Origin: Klebsiella africana
Lineage (GTDB): Bacteria; Pseudomonadota; Gammaproteobacteria; Enterobacterales; Enterobacteriaceae
Assembly (NCBI RefSeq): GCF_020526085.1
Contig: NZ_CP084874.1
Span: 1,922,001-1,986,000 of the forward strand
Direction of reading: 5' to 3'
Length of the DNA: 64,000 bases
The notes below the pieces were generated by a model that ran no database searches, was not told where the DNA came from, and saw only the letters and a list, made by a program, of their open reading frames with translations. The stretch's first letter is position 1, and the number at the start of each line of letters is the position of its first letter. Below, piece after piece: positions 19,694 to 28,468 of the stretch. The position numbers were made by a program, and so were the translations under genes.

Positions 19694-19720
19694 CTCACCC
19701 CGCAGGCCTGGCGGGGTGAG
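19694..19720. repeat. GC-rich hairpin between emtA and the next membrane gene
   Basis: CTCACCCCGC-AGGCCTG-GCGGGGTGAG, a perfect 10-bp stem between convergent genes (emtA, and the minus-strand gene ending at 19735). It has no T-run on either side, so it is probably a 3'-end stabiliser or weak terminator. Confidence 0.6.
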
Positions 19721-19734
19721 CGCTTCCCACTCGC

Positions 19735-20559
19735 CTAATCCTCTGTACGCAGCGAGGTGATAGCGCTTATCGGCGCAATTAGCGTTTTATAGTCGCGATA
19801 GCGCTCGGGAAGGGATCCTGGGCCGTTCACCGCCACGCAGAACATGGCTGTCGCGTCATCCCCCTGATCGCCTTTCAGCGCTAACGCTTCTCGTAACGCA
19901 GCGATGCAGGCATGAGCGTCATGATGTGAGATGCCGCAGATATCGAGACGAATGGTTTTGCTAATGGCCTCTATCCATAATCCGCCCCACAAAACGCAAC
20001 CCGCGGGCATGAGCAGGCAACTAAAGATGCTGTACGCGGTGAAGTCGAGCCAGATAAAGGTCTTACTGACAACGATAACGCCGAGGGCGATCGAAGGGAT
20101 GCCGATGGCCAGCATATTACATCCGCGGCGCAGCGGACTTAAGGCTAAGCCCGCGCTCGCTATCTGTTCCTGCCAGAGGCTACGTCCGGCAATACTCAGG
20201 CTGCAGGGCAGATCTTCATGACACGGCTTGCGCACCGCAAAATGGTCAAACAGTAGTCTTTCAATGACGTTCATTTCCTCGTTTGCATAGCGTCCGTTGG
20301 CCAAAACCTGCCCGGCCTCCGGGATCCACAGATACTTTTTACTGAGTAAGCTGAACATCGCCAGCTGAATCACCCGGGTCCCTTCTCCTGTCAGCCAGGC
20401 CAGCAGCCATGGACTGACCTCCGTCGCGTGCGGCTGGGGCTGAGCCGCTGGCCGTGTCAGGACGATCGTCGTTCCGATAGCAATATAGATACCCGGGACG
20501 ATAAATATAAATCCGCCGAGAAACAGCAGTGGATGCAGATGCATTAGAAAATTCCACAT
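19735..20559 (-). CDS. Membrane protein, TIGR04222-like, second of two tandem paralogues
   Basis: A 274-residue protein of unknown function. An N-terminal membrane helix (about 12-35, HLHPLLFLGGFIFIVPGIY) precedes a cytoplasmic-looking segment with LLAWLTGEGTRVIQLAMFSLLSKKYL and FDHFAVRKPCHEDLP. After GLALSPLRRGCNM come two more helices (about 150-205), then a soluble tail ending LPERYRDYKTLI. This order (N-terminal helix, short winged-helix-like region, helix pair) resembles the TIGR04222 membrane family, but the Gly/Cys-rich tail often found with that family is absent. It lies 12 bp after its paralogue, so the two form an operon. Assignment is a recalled resemblance and tentative. Confidence 0.75.
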   Translation of the reverse strand: MWNFLMHLHPLLFLGGFIFIVPGIYIAIGTTIVLTRPAAQPQPHATEVSPWLLAWLTGEGTRVIQLAMFSLLSKKYLWIPEAGQVLANGRYANEEMNVIERLLFDHFAVRKPCHEDLPCSLSIAGRSLWQEQIASAGLALSPLRRGCNMLAIGIPSIALGVIVVSKTFIWLDFTAYSIFSCLLMPAGCVLWGGLWIEAISKTIRLDICGISHHDAHACIAALREALALKGDQGDDATAMFCVAVNGPGSLPERYRDYKTLIAPISAITSLRTED

Positions 20560-20571
20560 ACTCTCCCCTCG

Positions 20572-21423
20572 TTAATCCAGCCGTTGCAGACAAAAGGGAT
20601 ACTGAATAAGTTTGATGACTTTTATATATTCACCGAATCTTTCGGGAAGCAGGGTGGTTGTACCGATCGCCACGCAATAATCGGCGTTTTCATCGGTCAG
20701 GGTATCCGCGTCAGCAATAAGCGTCTCTTTCAGGGTAGCAATATAGTGGTCAAGGATATTAATAGAGATTCCTTCCCGATCCAGTCGGGTGGCATTTAAG
20801 GTGATGCATAACAGCCACAGCCACCACAGGCCGGAAACTATAAACATCGCCAGCCAGCTCAATACGCTGGAGTGAATCATCGCCTGATTATCAAAAAATG
20901 TTTTCCAGGCGAGCACGGTAATTAACACCAGTGATGGCGCGACCACCAATATCATATTCCACGTTTGTTGCGTCGGGCTTAACCGCAGCCCGTTGCATTG
21001 GGGATCGGTGGTCCAGTGGTTGTGTTCAGCGACGTGCAGAGAAAGCGGGAGATCCTGGTGACTGGATTTTGGCGTAGCAAAATGGTCAAAGAGTATTTTT
21101 TCCACACAGGTCATTTTGCATTCTGCATACTGCTGATTGGCGCAGAGCTGTATATTTTCCGCAGAATGGATGAGAGTGACATAGTTTTTTCTTAACAGCC
21201 GGAACATGGCCAGCTGAATGACGCTGGTGGCGCTATTACGCAGCCAGGCTAAAAAAGAAGGCGAGATAGAATAGGGTTCTGGAACGGCGGTGGTATTTTC
21301 GGTAGGGCGAGTCTTCGCAATAATGATATTCAGCAGAATATATATCACTGTGGTGGATAATACATAATAACCCATAAATGATAACGGATGTAAATCAACG
21401 ATATAGCTAATGACTGAGTTCAC
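20572..21423 (-). CDS. Membrane protein, TIGR04222-like, first of two tandem paralogues
   Basis: A 283-residue paralogue of the next gene. Shared landmarks in the same order are LHPL near the N-terminus, FLAWLRNSATSVIQLAMFRLL, VEKILFDHFATPKSSHQDLPLSL, GLRLSPTQQTWNMI and the tail YCVAIGTTTLLPERFGEY. Predicted membrane helices are at about 12-35 and a pair at about 158-210. Base composition is noticeably more AT-rich than neighbouring genes, hinting at acquisition or relaxed selection. The ribosome site is AAGGAAT. No function is known; position between emtA and foxA replaces the E. coli ymgE-ycgR interval. Confidence 0.75.
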   Translation of the reverse strand: MNSVISYIVDLHPLSFMGYYVLSTTVIYILLNIIIAKTRPTENTTAVPEPYSISPSFLAWLRNSATSVIQLAMFRLLRKNYVTLIHSAENIQLCANQQYAECKMTCVEKILFDHFATPKSSHQDLPLSLHVAEHNHWTTDPQCNGLRLSPTQQTWNMILVVAPSLVLITVLAWKTFFDNQAMIHSSVLSWLAMFIVSGLWWLWLLCITLNATRLDREGISINILDHYIATLKETLIADADTLTDENADYCVAIGTTTLLPERFGEYIKVIKLIQYPFCLQRLD

Positions 21424-21559
21424 TTTTATTCCTTGTGAGCGCTATAACCGGTTTGCGCCAGCATAGTAAGCTTTCTCATGCGAAGGGGGCAAGTGAAATA
21501 ATGGAGTGGCACCTTTACGTTAATATCAGCAATAAAAGCGAGACGGAAACTATTCACGC

Positions 21560-21587
21560 AAGCCTCCGCCGTCATGGCCGGAGGCTT
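21560..21587 (-). terminator. Hairpin after foxA
   Basis: AAGCCTCCG ... CGGAGGCTT, a perfect 9-bp stem with a 10-base loop, 17 bp past the foxA stop on the minus strand. No clear T-run, so terminator function is only likely. Confidence 0.5.
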
Positions 21588-21603
21588 ATATTTCCGTGGT
21601 CAG

Positions 21604-23724
21604 TTAAAAGTCGTAGCCGACGGTGGCCATAACGCTGCGCTCTGCCCCCCAGTAGCAGTTGCCGGTGCCGTAGCAGCCGGAAATATACTCGCGGTCGCCG
21701 ATATTGTTGGCGTTAACCTGCACATAAGCGCCTTTCAGCCCCGGCGACCAGACGCCGAGGTCGGCCCGTATCATGGCATCCATCAGCGTGACCGACGGTA
21801 GCCGTTCGGTATTCGCATCATCCGCCCACTGTTTGCCGATGTAGCGGACGCCAGCACCAAGGGAGATCCCCGCCGGGAACTGATAGCGAGCCCAGAAGGA
21901 GGCCATTTGATCCGGGGTCAGCTGCGGCGTGTTGTTGTCGGTCCCGTCTTTGGTGTCCTGGAAGCGCAGACGATTCCAGGTATACGAGGCGATAGTACTC
22001 AGCTGCGGGGTGATCTGGTGGTGCGCTTCCAGCTCAACGCCCTGCGAATGGACCTTACCCGCCGGAATATAGGTGGCGGTGGCGATGTTCGGGTCGCGGG
22101 TGGCGACATCCTTTTGCGTCAGGTCGTAAATCGCAATGCTATAGAGGTCGCGGCTGCCCGGCGGCTGGAACTTCAGGCCGGCTTCAACCTGCTCGGCGGT
22201 GGTCGGCTTCAATGGTTTGCCGTCCGCGCCCGGCAGCATCGCCGGGGTAATCGCCTGGCTGTAGCTCAGGTAGGGCGACAGACCGTTGTCCAGGGCGTAC
22301 AACAGTGAGGCGCGGCCGCTGATATGGTCGTCTGAACGGCGGTTTGAGGTGCCTAAGGTATCACTGACCTGCCGGGAAACGATGCGGTCGTAGCGCGCGG
22401 AAACATCCACATGCCAGCGGTTCCAGACCATCTCATCCTGCAGATACAGCCCGGTCTGGTAATAGCGGCGATTATTGTCATCGCTGTAGGTCACGGTATG
22501 TCCGGTCTGCGCGGTATAGCCGCTAAACGGGTTAAGGGGCGCCGCGCCGCCGGCGCCGGTCCACAGGTTGTTACGGAAGCGATGATATTCGGCGCCGAGG
22601 ATCAGGGTGTGCGCCAGGTTACCAGTATTGAAATCGGCGCGCAGGCGGTTATCGGTTGACCAGCCGTCCAGCGAACCGCGCGAACCGCTGTAGCCGCGGG
22701 CCAGCATGTCGCTGTCATCTATCCAGCCGACCTGGTAGACCTGATCGAGGGAGACGTTGGTATGGGTGTAGCTCCCGGTGGAATAGACCGACCAGACGTC
22801 GGTGAACTGGTGGTCAAACTCATAGCTGTAGATCTGCTGGCGGCGCTGATAGCCATCTCCCGGATCGCCCTCGTTGGTGCTGGGGGAGAGCTTACGGCCA
22901 TTGTGGGCATAGCGGGTGCCGTCCAGCGGCAAAGAGCCGTGGTAGCCGCCGGAAGGATCTTTTTGCAGATAGGCGCGCAGCAGCAGCGAGGTGTCGCTGT
23001 CCGGCTGCCACAGCAGGGAAGGCGAAATGGCGTAGCGCTCCTCGCGGGTATGGTCATACTGCGTGTCGCTGCTGCGGGTCATCCCGATCAGCCGCCATGC
23101 CCACTGCTCGTTGATGGCGTCGGTGTAATCGAAGGCTGCGCCTTTGGTATTTTGCGTACCGCCGGTCAGGCGGATGTGGCCCTGCTGACTGAACTGCGGA
23201 CGTTTGGAAGTCAGGTTGACCACGCCGCCCGGCACGCTCTGCCCGTAGAGCGCGGAGGAGGGGCCGCGGATCACATCCACACGTTCGATAAACCACGGGT
23301 CGATTTGCAGTACGTTATGGCTGCCGCCGTCGCTCATCAGGCGCATGCCGTCGAGGAACAGGTTATCGACGTCGCCGCCGTGGTAGCCGCGCAGGGAGAT
23401 GGCGTCGAACCGGGTCGCGCCGCCGCCGAAGCTGGAGTAAACCCCCGGGGTATATTCCAGCGCCTGGCTGATGGTATTCACCCCCTGGTCCGCCATCTGC
23501 TGGCGGGTGACCACCGACACCGACTGGGCGGTAGTGATTAACGGCTGGTCGGTTTTCGTCGCCCCGAGCGAGGTGCTAGCGCTGTAGCCCTCCGTCGGCG
23601 CGCTGGCAGACGCCGGTGGGGTAGCAGTGACCACCACCGTCTCTTCGGCCTGCGCGGTGAAGGGAAGTGCGACCGCAAGGGCGTACAGCAGCCTCGGGCG
23701 TTTTCGAGAAATAGCCACGTTCAT
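21604..23724 (-). CDS. foxA: FoxA-type TonB-dependent ferrioxamine receptor
   Basis: A 706-residue TonB-dependent outer-membrane receptor closely resembling Yersinia FoxA, which imports ferrioxamine siderophores. It has a signal peptide (about 1-26, ending FTAQAEE), a TonB box EETVVVTA, a plug domain (TKTDQPLITTAQSVSVVTRQ, RGPSSALYGQSVPGG) and a 22-strand barrel ending in the terminal Phe of TVGYDF. The motif YISGCYGTGNCYWGAERSV near the end is also FoxA-like. The start at 23724 has CAGGAT 8 bp upstream; an ATG six codons earlier does not. A Fur-box-like site lies about 80-100 bp upstream. No linked siderophore ABC genes, as usual for receptors that use the FhuCDB importer. Confidence 0.9.
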   Translation of the reverse strand: MNVAISRKRPRLLYALAVALPFTAQAEETVVVTATPPASASAPTEGYSASTSLGATKTDQPLITTAQSVSVVTRQQMADQGVNTISQALEYTPGVYSSFGGGATRFDAISLRGYHGGDVDNLFLDGMRLMSDGGSHNVLQIDPWFIERVDVIRGPSSALYGQSVPGGVVNLTSKRPQFSQQGHIRLTGGTQNTKGAAFDYTDAINEQWAWRLIGMTRSSDTQYDHTREERYAISPSLLWQPDSDTSLLLRAYLQKDPSGGYHGSLPLDGTRYAHNGRKLSPSTNEGDPGDGYQRRQQIYSYEFDHQFTDVWSVYSTGSYTHTNVSLDQVYQVGWIDDSDMLARGYSGSRGSLDGWSTDNRLRADFNTGNLAHTLILGAEYHRFRNNLWTGAGGAAPLNPFSGYTAQTGHTVTYSDDNNRRYYQTGLYLQDEMVWNRWHVDVSARYDRIVSRQVSDTLGTSNRRSDDHISGRASLLYALDNGLSPYLSYSQAITPAMLPGADGKPLKPTTAEQVEAGLKFQPPGSRDLYSIAIYDLTQKDVATRDPNIATATYIPAGKVHSQGVELEAHHQITPQLSTIASYTWNRLRFQDTKDGTDNNTPQLTPDQMASFWARYQFPAGISLGAGVRYIGKQWADDANTERLPSVTLMDAMIRADLGVWSPGLKGAYVQVNANNIGDREYISGCYGTGNCYWGAERSVMATVGYDF

Positions 23725-23803
23725 AAGATCATCCTGAACCAACGCGGTCTGGTACTCCTGTACGCCGCCGCGTGAAAAACGAATCTGTCATTATTCGTTA
23801 AAA

Positions 23804-23822
23804 AGTAATGCGAATTATTATT
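23804..23822 (-). promoter_or_regulatory. Probable Fur box upstream of foxA
   Basis: On the minus strand the 19 bases AATAATAATTCGCATTACT match 12 of 19 positions of the Fur consensus GATAATGATAATCATTATC, in an AT-rich promoter region 80 bp from the foxA start. Iron repression is expected for such a receptor. Confidence 0.55.
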
Positions 23823-23941
23823 GTTTGTATTTGTGCAATCAAGCGAAAAGGTGACCTGTTCAACGCGAGGGGGTGGGGAAGTATTTCCCGCGAGCCGCAG
23901 AATGGGTCTGCGCGGGACGGTAGGGACCAGGGAGACCGCTT

Positions 23942-23965
23942 CCCCCTACCGATTTTAGTAGGGGG
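23942..23965 (-). repeat. Hairpin after treA
   Basis: CCCCCTAC-CGATTTTA-GTAGGGGG, a perfect 8-bp stem 10 bp past the treA stop on the minus strand. There is no T-run; possible terminator or 3'-end stabiliser. Confidence 0.5.
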
Positions 23966-23975
23966 CGGCAAAACG

Positions 23976-25721
23976 TCAGGAGCCGGTCTTTTGCGGTTCC
24001 GCAGGGGCGGGGTCGTTAGCCGCGGGCGCCGCAACAGGTTTGTCTTGCGGTGAAGGGGTTGTCGCCGGACGGGTAGCGGGCAGCGCATCGCAGGGTTTCT
24101 CCTGCGGGCAGATCAGATCCAGCATCTTCAGGGTGACGCCGTTGGTCCAGCCAAAGCCGTCCTGCAGCGGATATTCCCCGCCGCCGCCGCCGGTGCCGGT
24201 CGAACTCACGTCATACTTTTCCACCAGCTTTTGCTTGCTGTCATAGGTATGCTGCACGTTGGTCAGGAAGCGCCAGGTGACCTCCATGGCGATCTTCTGC
24301 TGACCATAGTTTTGCAGCCCCTCGACCGCCACCCACTGCAGCGGCGCCCAGCCGTTCGGCGCATCCCACTGCTGGCCGCTGTTGACGGTGGTGGTGGTCA
24401 GCCCGCCGGGTTTGAGCAGGCGCGACTCAGCGGCGGCGGCCACTTTCGTCGCCCGCTCGCGTGACGCCGCATTGACGTACAGCGGGAACAGCGCCGCCGC
24501 GGTAAGCTGATTGCGCACCTTGTGGGTTTTCAGATCGTAGTCGGCGTACCATCCCTCTTTATCATTCCATAGGTATTTCTCAATGGCCTGCTGGCGGGCG
24601 TTAGCCAGCGCATCGTACTGCGTAGCGCCAGCGTTGTCTCCGGATGCCTTGCTGGCGCGGGCGAGGGTTTTCTCCAGATGGAACATCAGGGCATTGAGAT
24701 CGACCGGGACAATCGAGGTGGTGCGAATGGTGGCGAGCTGCTGCGGATTATCCATCCAGCGGGAGCTGAAATCCCAGCCGGAGGCGGCGGCGGAGCGCAG
24801 GTCGCGATAGATCTCGGTTGCCGGACGATTCGGGTTGCTTTTGGCGGTTTTGACGTCGTCAAGCCAGGACTCGGGACGCGGGGTGTCGCTATCGTCCCAG
24901 TAGCGGTTGAGCAGCGCGCCGTCCGCCATCCGCACCGCCCGTTTGTCGGCGCTGCCGGGGGCCAGCGCGTCCGCTCCGGCCATCCAGTAGCGATACTCCT
25001 TCTCCAGCTGCGGCTGGTAGGTTTTCAGTACCTGGTCGCCATCGTGCGTCGCCAGCAGGCTCACCATAAAGGAGAAGAAGGGGGGCTGCGAACGGCTGAG
25101 GTAATAGGTGCGGTTGCCGTTGGGGATATGGCCCCAGGCGTCAATTTCCGCAGCGAAGTTGGCAACCATATCTTCGACTTTATCCCAGTGACCGCTTTCG
25201 GCAAGACCCAGCATGGTGAAATAGCTGTCCCAGTAATAGACTTCGCGAAAGCGTCCTCCGGGGACCACGTAGGGCTTAGGCAGCGGCAGCAGCGAGTCCC
25301 ATTTTTCCACCTCGACGGTGCTGCGGGTCAGAACCGGCCACAGGCCATCGATATGCTGACGCAGGGTTTGCCCTTTGGGCGGCACATAGGTGTCATTTTC
25401 TTTCGGCAGCGTGAAGTTCAGCTCGACGAAGTGGCGCAGGTCAAAGCTGGCCTGGTTTTTTTGCATCCGGTAATCGGCAAGGATCATCAGCGGATCGCTG
25501 TTAGGAATGGCGTCGGCGAAGGTTTTTTGATCGGCAAAGAGCTTTGCGCTCTGGACATCATTGAACAGCGGGCCCAGCAGAATATCCGGTGAGGGCGGCG
25601 GCGCGGTTTTGCCGTCTGCCGCCTGAGCATTCAGGCTCATCAGGGCGATCAGGGCGCCGCCGATCGCCAGGCGCAGGGAAGAGGGCAAAGCGGCGGGACG
25701 ATGTGCATCAGTACTCGTCAT
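23976..25721 (-). CDS. treA: Periplasmic trehalase TreA
   Basis: A 581-residue GH37 alpha,alpha-trehalase that splits trehalose to two glucoses in the periplasm, used at high osmolarity. A signal peptide (about 1-34, ending LNAQAADG) is followed by the catalytic (alpha/alpha)6 barrel. Both family signatures are present: [15 protein letters not shown] (near 155-170) and [12 protein letters not shown] (near 455). The Gly-rich [20 protein letters not shown] ends the domain. A Pro/Ala-rich tail of about 45 residues follows, longer than in E. coli. The start at 25721 has GGAGAACTCC upstream. In E. coli ymgE and ycgR lie near treA; here foxA does. Confidence 0.96.
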   Translation of the reverse strand: MTSTDAHRPAALPSSLRLAIGGALIALMSLNAQAADGKTAPPPSPDILLGPLFNDVQSAKLFADQKTFADAIPNSDPLMILADYRMQKNQASFDLRHFVELNFTLPKENDTYVPPKGQTLRQHIDGLWPVLTRSTVEVEKWDSLLPLPKPYVVPGGRFREVYYWDSYFTMLGLAESGHWDKVEDMVANFAAEIDAWGHIPNGNRTYYLSRSQPPFFSFMVSLLATHDGDQVLKTYQPQLEKEYRYWMAGADALAPGSADKRAVRMADGALLNRYWDDSDTPRPESWLDDVKTAKSNPNRPATEIYRDLRSAAASGWDFSSRWMDNPQQLATIRTTSIVPVDLNALMFHLEKTLARASKASGDNAGATQYDALANARQQAIEKYLWNDKEGWYADYDLKTHKVRNQLTAAALFPLYVNAASRERATKVAAAAESRLLKPGGLTTTTVNSGQQWDAPNGWAPLQWVAVEGLQNYGQQKIAMEVTWRFLTNVQHTYDSKQKLVEKYDVSSTGTGGGGGEYPLQDGFGWTNGVTLKMLDLICPQEKPCDALPATRPATTPSPQDKPVAAPAANDPAPAEPQKTGS

Positions 25722-25980
25722 GGGGAGTTCTCCTTATCATTATCGACTGCGGGCCACGACGTTTGGCCATCCAGAAACCTTAGACGAATATCTGCCGCTA
25801 CGTGTGTCAGGGGTAACATTTTGCGCGAAAACAGAGGATTTACCTGCCAGGTTTTCTGAGACTGCCGCGGGTTGGGCCGCCTGGCTGACTGCGCTGCCTT
25901 CCACGATGGCGCAAAAACCGTCGCCCTGCCTCACAACGGTGCAACCGTAGCCGGGCGCAGGCGGCTGTTCTGATGATTTT

Positions 25981-26020
25981 TTGCACAACCAGACGGCGGG
26001 TCAGAACCGATTTGCACAAC
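25981..26020 (+). repeat. Two direct repeats TTGCACAAC, 31 bp apart
   Basis: TTGCACAAC occurs at 25981-25989 and 26012-26020, three helical turns apart, with a related inverted GGTGCAACC at 25938-25946. The TGCAC/GTGCA cores resemble NtrC half-sites, though no full palindrome is present. Placed 50-125 bp before the predicted sigma-54 start, they are candidate activator sites. Confidence 0.45.
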
Positions 26021-26039
26021 GCCGCGGCGGCAGAGGACC

Positions 26040-26055
26040 TGGCATAATTAATGCT
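26040..26055 (+). promoter_or_regulatory. Candidate sigma-54 promoter of the ATP-grasp/Anbu operon
   Basis: TGGCATAATTAATGCT matches 9 of 12 informative positions of TGGCACG-N4-TTGCW, including the GG and GC separated by exactly ten bases. Predicted start is near 26066, 40 bp before the first ATG. The overlapping TGGCATAAT could instead be an extended -10 for sigma-70. Confidence 0.5.
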
Positions 26056-26105
26056 TATCTCTTACCGGGATTACCACACAGTGAGTACAACCGGAGGGGA
26101 TAGCC

Positions 26106-27545
26106 ATGATTAAAATTACGCTTCCTGACGGGCATTATTATGACGAGATGCTGACCGCGCAGGGTGAACAGCGGCCGCACTATAATGCCTGGTGGCAATG
26201 GTTTCGCAACACCGATCAATTCTCTATCCGGCAGAAAAAAGCGCAAGCAGAACTGCTTTTTCACCGCATCGGCATCACCTTTAACGTGTACGGCGAGGAT
26301 GAGGGAACCGAGCGGTTGATCCCGTTTGATAGCGTGCCGCGGATCATACCCGCCGGGGAGTGGCAGCGTATTGACCGCGGTATTCGCCAGCGGGTGAAAG
26401 CGCTGAACGCCTTCCTCTATGACATCTATCATGAGCAGAATATCCTGCGCGCGGGGCTGATCCCGGCCGAGCAGGTGCTGGCCAACGAGCAGTATCAGCC
26501 GTGTATGCAGGGCATCAACCTGCCAAACAACACCTATGCCCATATCACCGGCGTCGATATGGTGCGTAATAACGACGGTCAGTACTACGTACTGGAGGAT
26601 AACCTGCGCACGCCGTCCGGCGTCTCCTATATGCTCGAAAACCGTAAGATGATGATGCGCCTCTATCCGGAGATGTTCGAGCAGCATCATATTGCGCCGG
26701 TGGAGCGCTACCCGAGCTACCTCCTGCAGACCTTGCGCGAAAGCTCGCTGGTGGATGACCCCTGCGTCGTGGTGATGACCCCGGGTCGCTTCAACAGCGC
26801 CTACTTCGAGCACAGCTTCCTGGCGCAGCAGATGGGGGTCGAGCTGGTGGAGAGCGCCGACCTGTTCATTAAGAACGGCGCGGTGTATATGCGCACCACC
26901 GAAGGGCCGCGGCGGGTGGATGTGATTTATCGCCGCATCGACGACGCCTGGCTCGACCCGCTGGCCTTCCGCGCCGATTCGATGCTCGGCGTACCGGGGC
27001 TGCTGTCCGTCTATCGCGCCGGCGGCGTGGTGCTGGCCAACGCCATCGGCACCGGCGTCGCCGACGACAAATCGATCTACCCGTATGTCCCGGAGATGAT
27101 TCGCTTTTACCTCGGCGAACAGCCGATCCTCAGCAATATCCCCACCTGGCAGTGCCGGAAAGCGGAGGATCTGCGCTATGTGCTGAGTAACCTCGAGCTG
27201 ATGGTGGTCAAGGAGGTCCATGGCGCCGGGGGCTACGGCATGCTGGTTGGCCCGCGTTCGACCAAAGAGGAACGAGAGGCCTTCCGCCAGCGCCTGCTGG
27301 CCAATCCGGCCAACTATATCGCCCAGGACACCCTCGCGCTGTCGACCTGCCCCACCTTCGTTGATGAAGGCCTGTCGCCGCGACATATCGATTTACGGCC
27401 CTACGTGCTGTCCGGGCAGGAGATGCGGCTGGTGCCCGGCGGCCTGACCCGCGTGGCGCTCACCGAAGGGTCGCTGGTGGTCAACTCGTCGCAGGGCGGC
27501 GGAACCAAGGATACCTGGGTGATGGAGGATGACGCATCATGCTAA
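26106..27545 (+). CDS. Circularly permuted ATP-grasp protein (peptide-ligase type)
   Basis: A 479-residue circularly permuted ATP-grasp family protein (DUF404/DUF407 type), the class proposed to form peptide or amide bonds using ATP. Conserved family segments are LNAFLYDIYHEQNIL (near 103-117), the nucleotide-binding EDNLRTPSGVSYMLENR (near 165-180), DVIYRRIDDAWLDPL, and VVKEVHGAGGYGMLVGP (near 365-380). The ribosome site GGAGGGG stands 7 bp before ATG 26106. It is the first gene of a four-gene operon; the next ORF overlaps its end by 7 bp. The substrate is unknown; the operon predicts a short peptide or peptide tag. Confidence 0.88.
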   Translation: MIKITLPDGHYYDEMLTAQGEQRPHYNAWWQWFRNTDQFSIRQKKAQAELLFHRIGITFNVYGEDEGTERLIPFDSVPRIIPAGEWQRIDRGIRQRVKALNAFLYDIYHEQNILRAGLIPAEQVLANEQYQPCMQGINLPNNTYAHITGVDMVRNNDGQYYVLEDNLRTPSGVSYMLENRKMMMRLYPEMFEQHHIAPVERYPSYLLQTLRESSLVDDPCVVVMTPGRFNSAYFEHSFLAQQMGVELVESADLFIKNGAVYMRTTEGPRRVDVIYRRIDDAWLDPLAFRADSMLGVPGLLSVYRAGGVVLANAIGTGVADDKSIYPYVPEMIRFYLGEQPILSNIPTWQCRKAEDLRYVLSNLELMVVKEVHGAGGYGMLVGPRSTKEEREAFRQRLLANPANYIAQDTLALSTCPTFVDEGLSPRHIDLRPYVLSGQEMRLVPGGLTRVALTEGSLVVNSSQGGGTKDTWVMEDDASC

Positions 27546-28468
27546 GTCGTACGGCGAGTGAACTGTTCTGGATGGCCCGCTATCTCGAGCGGGCGGAGAG
27601 CTACGCCCGGGTGCTGGACGTAACCTGGAAATTATCGATGATCCCCCGCCACAGCCAGCAGTCGCGGGATCTGGCGCTGCCGCTGAATTTGTCGATGACT
27701 CACGAGCTGTTTCAGGCGCGCCATGCCCGCTTTACCATGAGCAACCTGCTCAACTTTTTTGCCCTTGATGGCAACAACCCGTGCAGCATTTACAGCTGCG
27801 TGGAGATGGCGTGGAACAATGCGCACGCGGTGCGCGGCAGTCTGTCGGCCGAGGTGTGGGAGAGCATCAATGCCACTCGCATCGAGCTGCGAACCCTGCG
27901 CCAGCAGGGGCTGGGCGAACTGGGGAGTGACGGCTTTTTCGAGTGGGTGAAAGAGCGGGTGCATCTGTTTCGCGGGGCGGTGATCGGCACGCTGCTGCGC
28001 AACGACGCGCTGAGCTTTATCGGTATCGGTACCCTGATTGAGCGTGCCTTCGCCACCACCCAGCTGCTGCTGATTAAGGATCAACAGCTGACCAACGATC
28101 CGGATCCGGTGCGGGAATACTACCGGCTGGATACCCTGCTCAATGCGGTTAGCGCCCGCGAAGCCTACAACAGCCTCTACCGCCAGCCGGTCAGTAGGGA
28201 AACGGTGATGGAGCTGCTGATCCTGCGCAACGATATTCCGCGTTCGCTGCGCGCCAGCATTGCCGATCTGGTCGGCGAGCTGGAGAAAATCGCCAACGAT
28301 CGCTCCTATCAACCGCTGCGCCTCGCCCATCAGCTTAACGTTGACCTGCGCTTCAGCACCCGCGGCGACCTGGCGCAGGCGGACCTGCAGACCACCCTTA
28401 ACGGGCTGCTGACGAGAATTAACGCGCTGTCCGACAGCATCAGACAAACCTATCTGGAGGCCTTATGA
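27539..28468 (+). CDS. Alpha-E (DUF403) helical protein
   Basis: A 309-residue alpha-E domain protein, an all-helical family almost always encoded beside permuted ATP-grasp enzymes. The N-terminus MLSRTASELFWMARYLERAES is the family hallmark. No catalytic motif is known; it is thought to assist the ATP-grasp enzyme, perhaps as a scaffold. It overlaps the preceding gene by 7 bp and the following gene by 4 bp (ATGA), pointing to translational coupling and equal output. Confidence 0.88.
   Translation: MLSRTASELFWMARYLERAESYARVLDVTWKLSMIPRHSQQSRDLALPLNLSMTHELFQARHARFTMSNLLNFFALDGNNPCSIYSCVEMAWNNAHAVRGSLSAEVWESINATRIELRTLRQQGLGELGSDGFFEWVKERVHLFRGAVIGTLLRNDALSFIGIGTLIERAFATTQLLLIKDQQLTNDPDPVREYYRLDTLLNAVSAREAYNSLYRQPVSRETVMELLILRNDIPRSLRASIADLVGELEKIANDRSYQPLRLAHQLNVDLRFSTRGDLAQADLQTTLNGLLTRINALSDSIRQTYLEAL

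Larger units (their letters stand above)
25722..26105. other. Divergent intergenic region between treA and the ATP-grasp/Anbu operon
   Basis: No gene seen in these 384 bases. The right part holds a probable sigma-54 promoter and two TTGCACAAC repeats (annotated separately). The left part must contain the treA promoter, but no clear -35/-10 pair was found. Confidence 0.6.

Noticed and set aside
25722..25990. Small ORFs (75-82 codons) in the treA-ATP-grasp gap
   Set aside because: Overlap each other on opposite strands, no ribosome sites, no recognisable sequence.
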